Below are positions 54,597 through 61,841 of a DNA stretch of 64,000 bases, one piece after another. A program made the translations under genes and the position numbers. The stretch is taken from NCBI GenBank assembly GCA_963757265.1, contig CAVWRA010000006.1, positions 2,604,001 through 2,668,000 on the forward strand, in the 5' to 3' direction. This DNA is from CAIVVT01 sp963757265. GTDB lineage: Bacteria > Acidobacteriota > Terriglobia > Bryobacterales > Bryobacteraceae. How positions within the stretch are numbered: the stretch's first letter is position 1; every line of letters begins with the position of its first letter. The notes under the pieces are model-generated. The model was not told where the DNA came from. It ran no database searches and saw only the letters and a program-made list of their open reading frames with translations.

Positions 54597-55114
54597 CGCT
54601 TGCGGCCTCCCGCGGCGCGCCTGGGCGCCGCTTTTCTGCCCGTTGCCCTCTCGATGACGCCCGCCGGCAGGCCGAGCTGCCACCGCCAGCGTGCTTCCAC
54701 GCGGCGCATCTTTCCACGGTCGGAGGCATGATCGTGCCCCACGAGGTGCAGCACGCCGTGCAGCAGCAGCACGCGGATTTCGGTCGTCAGGTCATGCCCG
54801 TAATCGGCCGCCTGCTCCCGCGCCCGGTCCACGCTGATGGCGATGTCGCCCAATTCCCCGTCCGGCGAGGCCGACGGAAAACTCAGCACGTCGGTCGGCT
54901 CGTCCAGGCCGCGGAACACGCGGTTCAGGCGCCGCAGCGCTTCGTCGTTTGTCAACAGGCAGCAGAAGCGCCGGTCGCCGGCTACGCGGCGGCACACGGT
55001 CTCGGCAAAGGCATTCAGATCGCGGCGGCGCAGCGAACGCAGCGCTTTCTCATAGATCACCAGGGATTCGCGGGAGACCGCGCGGGGGGGCGTCGCGCCA
55101 ACATCAGAGGACAT
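54593..55114 (-). CDS. ybeY: Endoribonuclease YbeY (rRNA maturation)
   Basis: 173 residues from ATG 55114; a TTG three codons upstream (55123) is possible and would overlap the phoH stop. Zinc site HGVLHLVGHDHASD is the family signature, and LNRVFRGLDEPTDVLSFP with GELGDIAIS are further blocks. Matures 16S rRNA 3' ends and takes part in ribosome quality control. The order phoH-ybeY-CNNM-era is highly conserved in bacteria. The basic C-terminal tail (GRKAAPRRAAGGRKR) is longer than usual. Confidence 0.95.
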   Translation of the reverse strand: MSSDVGATPPRAVSRESLVIYEKALRSLRRRDLNAFAETVCRRVAGDRRFCCLLTNDEALRRLNRVFRGLDEPTDVLSFPSASPDGELGDIAISVDRAREQAADYGHDLTTEIRVLLLHGVLHLVGHDHASDRGKMRRVEARWRWQLGLPAGVIERATGRKAAPRRAAGGRKR

Positions 55115-55119
55115 GGCTT

Positions 55120-56166
55120 TCAATTCAGAGCCGGTCCCGGCTCGGGCGGAATTTCGGGGCTGGCGCTGGCTGTGCTCTCGACCGGCTCCTGCAGCTTCAA
55201 CGCCATCTGGCGGCCGGCGCCGTTCATTTCCCCGTACCGTTCGTAGGCCCGCACGATGCGCTGCACCAACGGGTGGCGGACCACGTCGTGCTGGTCGAAG
55301 TAGACGAAACCGATGCCTTCCACGCCGCCCAGCACGTCCACCGCGTCCTGCAGCCCGCTGCGCCGGCCCAGTGGCAGGTCGATCTGCGTCAGGTCGCCGT
55401 TCACCACCATGCGCGAGTTGAAGCCCTGCCGCGTCAGAAACATCTTCATCTGCTCGGGCGTCGAATTCTGGGCTTCGTCGAGAATGATGAAGCTGTCGTT
55501 CAGCGTGCGGCCGCGCATGAAGGCCAGCGGGGCCACCTCGATCGCGCTGCGCTCCATCAGCTTCTCCACTTTGTCGCCCTCTATCATGTCGAACAGCGCG
55601 TCGTACAGCGGCCGCAGATAGGGGTCGATCTTTTCCTGCAAGGTGCCGGGCAGGAATCCCAATCGCTCGCCCGCCTCAACCGCCGGGCGGGTCAGAATGA
55701 TCCGCTGCACTTGTTTATTGAGCAGCGCCGAAACCGCCATCGCCACGGCCAGGTAGGTCTTGCCGGTGCCCGCCGGACCGACGCCGATCACCAGGTGCAG
55801 CTTCTCGATCATGTCGAGATAGACGCGCTGGTTCGGCGTCTTCGGCACCACCGTGCGTTTGCCGAAGTTGCGGTTTTTGCCGCTGTCCACGAGTTCCTTG
55901 AAGGTCACACCCGGGTCCGCGGCGAGCACGCGCAGATAACTGTTCAGATCGGCGGCCGGAATTCGCAGCCCGCTGTCGGCCAGGTTCAGGTAGTCCAGCA
56001 CGATTCTCTCGGCGCGGGCCACCTGGCCCTCGTCGCCCTCGATCTCGAAGGCGTCGCTGGTCTGGCGCATGAGCACGCCCAGGCCGCCCTCCAGCACCCG
56101 GATGTTCTCGTCTCGGGTCCCGAAGAAACTCTCGAGCGTACGGTTCAGCGTGACTCTGGTCTTCAT
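55120..56166 (-). CDS. phoH: PhoH-like ATPase
   Basis: 348 residues. A KH-like N-terminal segment (RTLESFFGTRDENIRVLEGG, FEIEGDEGQ) precedes the PhoH ATPase with Walker A GPAGTGKT (130-137), LTRPAVEAGERLGFLPG, Walker B FIILDEAQN and the sensor-like VVNGDLTQIDLP. Associated with RNA metabolism through its ybeY-era neighbours. ATG 56166 has AGAGGC upstream. First gene of the coupled chain. Confidence 0.95.
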   Translation of the reverse strand: MKTRVTLNRTLESFFGTRDENIRVLEGGLGVLMRQTSDAFEIEGDEGQVARAERIVLDYLNLADSGLRIPAADLNSYLRVLAADPGVTFKELVDSGKNRNFGKRTVVPKTPNQRVYLDMIEKLHLVIGVGPAGTGKTYLAVAMAVSALLNKQVQRIILTRPAVEAGERLGFLPGTLQEKIDPYLRPLYDALFDMIEGDKVEKLMERSAIEVAPLAFMRGRTLNDSFIILDEAQNSTPEQMKMFLTRQGFNSRMVVNGDLTQIDLPLGRRSGLQDAVDVLGGVEGIGFVYFDQHDVVRHPLVQRIVRAYERYGEMNGAGRQMALKLQEPVESTASASPEIPPEPGPALN

Positions 56167-56395
56167 CTTGCCTCTGGAGGCAGGCTCCAGGCTTTCGATC
56201 CGGCGGGCGGGCGCCCCGCGGGACGAATAATTACGTGGTCGGGAAGGATGAAGGGTAGGGCTTTGAAGCTCCCGCTCGGGGAGGTGGACATCCACACCTA
56301 TGGTACCACAAGGCGGCGGCGAGTCCCGCCTCCGAAGAAGCGCGCCGGAGTAGTCGCCGCGCGGCGGAAAGGGGCGATAATAGGGCAGGACTTCC

Positions 56396-56782
56396 ATGAG
56401 TGTTGATCACTGGCTGAAATCGAATGTCGCCGACAGCCGCGAGTTGCTGGACTCGGGCTATGCAGGCGCGCACCAGGCCGTGAAGGAGGCCTTAAAGCGG
56501 GAGGACGTTCAAGCCGATCTGGCCCGCTCCGCGCACGACGCGTGGAGGGCGGCGGCGATCGGCGCCGTTGTGGGATCGGTGACCGGCTATCTCAACGAGG
56601 ATGAGAAGCCGCTGCTGGGCGCGCTGGCCGGAGCGTTGGTGGGCGGAGGGCTGGCGCTGGGCGGTTTGATGGCCTGGGGCACGCGGCGCCTGATTGCGGC
56701 CGCGGCCGTGGGCGCGGTAAAGCACGTCAATTCCACGCGCGACGAGCAGTGGCTGTCGCGTAATCCCGTGGCCTACGGTTAA
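56396..56782 (+). CDS. Small membrane-associated protein with glycine-zipper helices
   Basis: 128 residues. A hydrophilic N-terminus (SVDHWLKSNVADSRELLDSG) is followed by AAAIGAVVGSVTGYL and LLGALAGALVGGGLALGGLM, two Gly-rich hydrophobic stretches of the glycine-zipper kind, and a short C-terminal tail. No enzymatic domain. Divergent from phoH and overlapping the convergent NmrA-type gene by four bases at the stops. Function unknown. Confidence 0.7.
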   Translation: MSVDHWLKSNVADSRELLDSGYAGAHQAVKEALKREDVQADLARSAHDAWRAAAIGAVVGSVTGYLNEDEKPLLGALAGALVGGGLALGGLMAWGTRRLIAAAAVGAVKHVNSTRDEQWLSRNPVAYG

Positions 56783-57663
56783 GCCGTGGCGGCGGCGGTG
56801 GCGTGACCCCACCCCGCCAGAGTCTCGCGCACGAACTCCTCATAGCGGCGCGGCGGATGGCCGAGAACGCGCGTAATCGTCTCAATCTCGCCGGGCGTGC
56901 CCAGCAGTCCGTAGCGCTGGAAATGGTCGTACATGATCACCAGGTCCCGCACCAGCCAGCCGGGCATGAACGCGCGCACTTGGGCCGCCCAGGCGTGCAG
57001 GTCCTCGCCGGCGCACTGGACCCGGCGTCCGAGCAGCCGCGAAAAGACTGCGGCGGTCCGCTCCGTATCCCAGGCTTCGGGACCCACCACGGAGTAAGTC
57101 CGGCCCCCATGTCCGGCTTCCGTCAGCGCGATGGCGGCGGCTTCTGCGATATCCCGCACGTCCACGCGGTGCGATCCGACCCGGCCCATCGGCTGGGGGT
57201 AGAAGCCGGCCAGAATCGCGTCCTTCATGCCCAAGTCGTTCTGGAAGAAGTTGTTCGGTCGTAGAATCGTGTACGGCACGCCGCTGGCCTTGATCACGCC
57301 TTCCACCGGCAGCTTGGAGACAAAGTGCGGGATCTCCAGCGCCCTGTCCGCCTGGTGCACGCTGAGGTAGACGACGTAGTTGACGCCCGCGGCCGCCGCG
57401 GCATCCACAGCGTCGATGCCCTGATGCATCTCGTCGCGGTCCAGCGGCGTAATCAGGAACAGCTTCTCGATGCCCTTGAACACGGCCGCAAGCGTCTCCG
57501 GCTGCTTCATGCTGCCCACCACGCCGGTCACGCCGGCCGGCAGCGCGCGCACCTTCTCGGCCGAGCGCGTCATCACGCTGACCTCGGCGCCGCGCTTCAA
57601 CAGTTCGGCGACCGTGGCACTGCCCACGGTTCCAGTGCCGCCGATCACGAGGATCTTCGCCAT
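56779..57663 (-). CDS. NmrA-type NAD(P)H-binding atypical SDR
   Basis: 294 residues. Rossmann motif ILVIGGTGTVGSATVAELLK at the N-terminus, LFLITPLDRDEMHQG, YVVYLSVHQADRALEIPHF and TILRPNNFFQND place it in the NmrA/QOR2-like atypical SDRs, which bind NAD(P)H and reduce quinones or act as redox sensors. The usual active-site YxxxK is absent. ATG follows a strong GGAGGAAATC. Confidence 0.88.
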   Translation of the reverse strand: MAKILVIGGTGTVGSATVAELLKRGAEVSVMTRSAEKVRALPAGVTGVVGSMKQPETLAAVFKGIEKLFLITPLDRDEMHQGIDAVDAAAAAGVNYVVYLSVHQADRALEIPHFVSKLPVEGVIKASGVPYTILRPNNFFQNDLGMKDAILAGFYPQPMGRVGSHRVDVRDIAEAAAIALTEAGHGGRTYSVVGPEAWDTERTAAVFSRLLGRRVQCAGEDLHAWAAQVRAFMPGWLVRDLVIMYDHFQRYGLLGTPGEIETITRVLGHPPRRYEEFVRETLAGWGHATAAATA

Positions 57664-57686
57664 GCTTGATTTCCTCCTGTTCTCAA

Positions 57687-58727
57687 CTAGCGCAGTTCTT
57701 CCATCAATTCCTGCAGCGTCTCGCGCGAGGGGCGCGTGCGCGCCTGGTCCAGCGCCGCCAGCGGCTCATCCACGGTGTTCAGCAACTCGAGGAAGTTCTC
57801 GCGTGCGGTGTCCAGAAACAACACGCCGGTCAGGACCTCGCTGGCTTCCTTGGAAGCCTGGATGATGGAGAGCGCCTTCAGCCGGTCGGTCGGATCGTAA
57901 TCCAGCGCCAGCTTGTGCAGGCGCAGCCGCGAGCCGTCGTGCATCTCGATGTCCTGCACCGCGCCCTCCTCGATTTCGACTTCGATGTCGGCGAAGAAGG
58001 GGACGAAATCGAGCTCCTGCAGCGGCTCGTCGTGGTCCTTCATGAAGCTGTAGCTCTTGGTGGAACCCTCTTGGTCGTTGAAGGTGACGCAGGGCGAGAT
58101 GACGTCGATCACGCTCAGCCCCTGATGTGCGATGGCAGTCTTGAGGATCACCTGCAGCTGCCGCTTGTCGCCGGAGAAGGAGCGCGCCACGAACGTGGCA
58201 CCGATCTGGATCGCCTCGACGCAGCAGTCGATCGGCTGCAGCTCGTTCACCACGCCGCTTTTCGATTTCGCGCCGGCATCCGAGGTCGCCGAGAACTGGC
58301 CCTTGGTCAATCCGTAAACGCCGTTGTTCTCGATGATGTAGATCAGCGGCAAGTTGCGCCGCAGCAGGTGGATGAATTGGCCGATGCCGATCGAAGCAGT
58401 GTCGCCGTCGCCGGTGACCACGATGCCCAACAGGTTCTTGTTGGCCAGCATCGCTCCGGTGGCAATGGCCGGCGCGCGCCCGTGCACGCCGTTGAAGCCA
58501 TGGGACAGGCCCAGGAAGTACGCCGGCGACTTCGACGAGCAGCCGATGCCGGAGAGCTTGGCCACGCGCCACGGCTCGATGCCCATCTCGAAGAAGCATT
58601 CGATCAACCGCTCGGAGATGGAGTTGTGTCCGCAGCCGGCGCACAGCGTCGTCTTGGAGCCGCGGTAGCTGATGACTTCCAGGCCGGCGCGGTTGGTTTT
58701 GGGCGGCGGCGTCTGGGTGGTGCTCAT
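57687..58727 (-). CDS. korB: 2-oxoacid:ferredoxin oxidoreductase, beta subunit
   Basis: 346 residues. Thiamine-pyrophosphate-binding subunit: TTLCAGCGHNSISERLIECF, GIGCSSKSPAYFLGLSHG, the TPP-binding GDGDTASIGIGQFIHLLRRN and IIENNGVYGLTKGQFS. Cys residues near the N-terminus can hold the Fe-S cluster in such subunits. Forms a complex with the fused gamma-alpha subunit encoded upstream (ATGA overlap) and oxidatively decarboxylates 2-oxoglutarate or a related acid, reducing ferredoxin. Short intergenic distances to thiM and the NmrA gene are not obviously functional. Confidence 0.93.
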   Translation of the reverse strand: MSTTQTPPPKTNRAGLEVISYRGSKTTLCAGCGHNSISERLIECFFEMGIEPWRVAKLSGIGCSSKSPAYFLGLSHGFNGVHGRAPAIATGAMLANKNLLGIVVTGDGDTASIGIGQFIHLLRRNLPLIYIIENNGVYGLTKGQFSATSDAGAKSKSGVVNELQPIDCCVEAIQIGATFVARSFSGDKRQLQVILKTAIAHQGLSVIDVISPCVTFNDQEGSTKSYSFMKDHDEPLQELDFVPFFADIEVEIEEGAVQDIEMHDGSRLRLHKLALDYDPTDRLKALSIIQASKEASEVLTGVLFLDTARENFLELLNTVDEPLAALDQARTRPSRETLQELMEELR

Positions 58728-60565
58728 AGGGCCTCCTGGCTCAGAATCTCGTCGGTCACGGTGCGCCCGTCGAGCGGCAGCCCGCCGTAGTAGCGGACGC
58801 TGCGCAGCTTGGCGCTCAGCTGCGGGTCGAGGTCCAGGCGCATCAGGCCGAGAAGCTGCGCGTCGCGGTTCTGGTCCACGACGTAGACGCGGTCGTGGCG
58901 CGCGATGAACTCCTCGAGTTGCGTGTTGAACGGATAGGCCAGCAGGCGCAGCGAGCTGGTCTCCACGCCGTACTCGTCTCTCAGCTGGTCGCGGCTCTCC
59001 TCGCAGCCGTACTTCGACGTTCCGCAGTAGACTATGCCGATGCGGGCCTGCGGGCTCACATCCACGGCGGGCGGCGGCACGGCGGCGCGGATCGATTCGA
59101 ACTTGTGCCGCAGCCGGTCCACGTTGGCGATGTAGTCTCCAGGCTTCTCGGTGTACGCGGCCTTGGCGTTGTGGCCGCTGCCGCGCGTGAAGTACGCCGC
59201 GGCCGGATGCGCGGTGCCGGGCAGCGTGCGCCAGCCCACGCCGTCGCCGTCCACGTCGGCGTAGCGCGCGAAGCCGCCCAGCCGCTCGAGGTCTTCCTTG
59301 CTCAGCACCTTGCCGCGCTGCAGCGGCGCGTCGGAGTATTCAAACGGCTCCGACATCCAGTTGTTCATCCCCAGGTCGAGGTCGGAGTTGACGAAAACAG
59401 GCGTCTGGAATTGCTCGGCCAGGTCGCACGCCGTGCGCGCCATCGTGAAACACTCTTCGGGCGAGGAGGGCAGCAGCACCGGGTGACGCGTGTCGCCGTG
59501 CGAGAGCACTGCGTTCTTCAGGATGTCGCACTGCTGCGTGCGCGTCGGGAGCCCGGTGGACGGGCCGACCCGCTGCACGTCCCAGATCACCGCCGGCACC
59601 TCGGCGTAATAGGCCAGGCCGACGAACTCCGACATCAGCGAAATGCCGGGGCCCGAGGTCGCCGTCATGGCCCGCGCGCCGGCCCAGGACGCGCCAATCA
59701 CCATGCCGATGGCCGCCAGCTCGTCCTCGGCCTGCACCACGGCGTAGGTCGCCTTGCCCGTGGCCGGATCGATGCGGCAGCGCTTCATGTAGCCGATCAG
59801 CGCCTCCACCAGTGACGACGACGGCGTGATGGGATACCACGTCACCACCGTCACTCCGGCGAAGACGCTGCCCAGCGCCGCGGCCGAGTTGCCGTCGATG
59901 ATGATCTTGCCGGCGGTGGCGTTCATGCGCTCGACCCGGCAGCGGTCGGTCTTGGGCAGGTTGTCGCGGGCGAAGTCGTGCCCCGTGAGCACAGCCCTCC
60001 AGTTCAGCTCCGCGGCCTTCTGCTTCTTCGCGCCGAACTGCCGGAACAGCGCCTTGCGCACTTCTTCCAGCTCGATGCCCAGCAGCTGCGCCGCCACGCC
60101 GTCGTAGATCATGTTGCGCACCAGCTTGCGCAGCTTGGCCTCGGGGCAGACGGGCGCGACCAGTTTGTCGAACGGCACCGCGTAGAAGTGCAGGTCGTCG
60201 CGGCGCGCCTTCAGCTGCAGCGGCTCGTCGTACACCACGGCCGCGCCCGGCGCGAGGTCGGCGATGTCCTCCTGGGCCGTCTCCGGGTTCATCGCGATCA
60301 GGAAGTCGATCTCCTTCTTGCGGCCGATGTAGCCCTGGCGGCTGGCGCGGATGGTGAACCACGTCGGCAGGCCCGCGATGTTGGATGGGAAGAGGTTCTT
60401 GCCCGAAACAGGCACGCCCATCTGGAAGATGGAGCGCATCAGAACGGTGTTGGCGGTTTGGCTGCCGGAACCGTTCACGGTAGCCACTTGAATGCTGAAA
60501 TCGTTGACCAGCGGAGCGGAGGATCCGCCCAGGCAGGCGGCCTCGGCCGAAAGCGGTACGGACAT
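58724..60565 (-). CDS. korA: 2-oxoacid:ferredoxin oxidoreductase, fused gamma-alpha subunit
   Basis: 613 residues. Residues ~20-190 are the gamma domain (VNGSGSQTANTVLMRSIFQM, FTIRASRQGYIGRKKEID); from ~215 the alpha (PFOR domain I) domain follows with VVTWYPITPSSSLVEALIGY, AIGMVIGASWAGARAMTATS and GPGISLMSEFVGLAYYAEVP; domain II ends the protein (RVYVVDQNRDAQLLGLMRLD). This fused layout is normal for KorA-type enzymes. ATG 60565 has AGAGGGG upstream. Coupled with korB by ATGA. Confidence 0.93.
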   Translation of the reverse strand: MSVPLSAEAACLGGSSAPLVNDFSIQVATVNGSGSQTANTVLMRSIFQMGVPVSGKNLFPSNIAGLPTWFTIRASRQGYIGRKKEIDFLIAMNPETAQEDIADLAPGAAVVYDEPLQLKARRDDLHFYAVPFDKLVAPVCPEAKLRKLVRNMIYDGVAAQLLGIELEEVRKALFRQFGAKKQKAAELNWRAVLTGHDFARDNLPKTDRCRVERMNATAGKIIIDGNSAAALGSVFAGVTVVTWYPITPSSSLVEALIGYMKRCRIDPATGKATYAVVQAEDELAAIGMVIGASWAGARAMTATSGPGISLMSEFVGLAYYAEVPAVIWDVQRVGPSTGLPTRTQQCDILKNAVLSHGDTRHPVLLPSSPEECFTMARTACDLAEQFQTPVFVNSDLDLGMNNWMSEPFEYSDAPLQRGKVLSKEDLERLGGFARYADVDGDGVGWRTLPGTAHPAAAYFTRGSGHNAKAAYTEKPGDYIANVDRLRHKFESIRAAVPPPAVDVSPQARIGIVYCGTSKYGCEESRDQLRDEYGVETSSLRLLAYPFNTQLEEFIARHDRVYVVDQNRDAQLLGLMRLDLDPQLSAKLRSVRYYGGLPLDGRTVTDEILSQEAL

Positions 60566-60680
60566 GGCACCCCTCTGTACCAGAAATTGGCTTGATTATA
60601 CCGCCTTGCCCGGCGGCCAGTCAGTGCCAGGCGGGCTTCCGGACCGGCGTCTTTACGATGCGCCGTCGAGCCGCGTGGAT

Positions 60681-61484
60681 TCAGTCCGCGGCGATTTTCA
60701 ATCGCGCGTCGATATCCTCTCGCCTGAGCAGATACAACGCATCGAGAAAGTTGACCTGCAGGCTGCCGGGTCCCGCTGAGCGCTGCGCCGCGATCTCGCC
60801 GGCAATGCCCATCACGGCCATGGCGTGCACCGTGGCCTGGAACGGTTCGGCGTTGACGGCCACGAAAGCGCCGATCAGGGCCGTGGCCGTGCAGCCCAGG
60901 CCGGTGACGCGGGCCATCATGCGATGGCCGTTGGAGACGCGCACCACACGGCCGGGGGAGACCACCAGGTCGGTCGCGCCGCTCGCGCAGACCACGCACC
61001 CGCGGTTCTCCGCCAGCTTCAGGGCCGCGCCCAGGGCCTCCTCGGCGGCGTGCCGGCTGTCCACCCCCCTGGTCGCCTGTTCGGCGTACGACAAGGCGCG
61101 GATCTCAGAGCCGTTGCCCCGGATGACCGCCACCCGCAACGCTCCCAGCAGCTCCTGGACGGTCTGGGTGCGGAACGGCGTGGCCCCCGCGCCGACGGGA
61201 TCGAGAACAATCGGGATGCCGCGGCGATTGGCTTCCTGGCCGGCCTCGAGCATGGCCGCGATCCAGGGCGGGCTCAACGTGCCGATATTGAGCACCAGCG
61301 CGCTGGCCAGGCCGGCCATCGCGCGCGCTTCCTCCAGGGCGTGCGCCATCACCGGCGAGGCGCCCAGCGCCAGTAGTGCGTTGGCGGTCGTGTTCATGAC
61401 CACGAAATTCGTGATGTTGTGGACCAGCGGCGCCTGCGCACGGATGCGCTCGACGTCCTGCCAGAGATTGCCGGCTTGGCTCAA
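60681..61484 (-). CDS. thiM: Hydroxyethylthiazole kinase
   Basis: About 267 residues. Salvage kinase phosphorylating 4-methyl-5-(2-hydroxyethyl)thiazole for thiamine synthesis. Landmarks are PLVHNITNFVVMNTTANALL, GASPVMAHALEEA, VLDPVGAGATPFRT, IRGNGSEIRAL and the anion-hole motif RVTGLGCTATALIGAF. Start uncertain: TTG 61484 follows AGGAGG at 12 bases, while TTG 61523 lies upstream of that site. No TPP riboswitch was seen in the leader. The isolated thiamine gene might serve the TPP-dependent KorAB next door. Confidence 0.9.
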   Translation of the reverse strand: MSQAGNLWQDVERIRAQAPLVHNITNFVVMNTTANALLALGASPVMAHALEEARAMAGLASALVLNIGTLSPPWIAAMLEAGQEANRRGIPIVLDPVGAGATPFRTQTVQELLGALRVAVIRGNGSEIRALSYAEQATRGVDSRHAAEEALGAALKLAENRGCVVCASGATDLVVSPGRVVRVSNGHRMMARVTGLGCTATALIGAFVAVNAEPFQATVHAMAVMGIAGEIAAQRSAGPGSLQVNFLDALYLLRREDIDARLKIAAD

Positions 61485-61841
61485 GTACGATCTGCGCCTC
61501 CTGTTTTCTTTCGATGATCGCAAAACCGGCGCCGCCGGGGCCGCTCACGCTCCCGGGTAGCGTGTTGACGCGGAAGAAATAGTACTGAGAATGATCTATC
61601 TGTCCAGCCACATCAACTATAGGAATCGGCGAAGTTGGACTCGACCGCCCTTCCGGGCGGATGAAAACGCCCTGAAATGGTGTAATCTTTCCACAGAAGC
61701 CTCCGCGCGTAAAGAGGTCAAGCGAGGCCTGTCAAAGCCGAATGATCCATGCGACGTGAGCCTGCGATCCACAGGCTGAGGCCATTCGTCCTTTTTCAGG
61801 AGGGTAAAGTTGTCAGCGCGACGATCGGCAGGGCCTGGCAG
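61485..61841. other. Divergent gene-free stretch between thiM and sensor kinase
   Basis: 357 bp. A short hairpin CACGCT (61546-61551) / AGCGTG (61559-61564) with a 7-base loop lies in the thiM leader. AGGAGG occurs at 61799-61804 but the TTG behind it opens only an 11-codon frame out of phase with the kinase. No gene seen. Confidence 0.35.

Noticed and set aside
61485..61640. TPP riboswitch upstream of thiM
   Set aside because: The conserved CUGAGA and ACCUGAUCUGGAUAAUGCC-type elements are not present in the leader.
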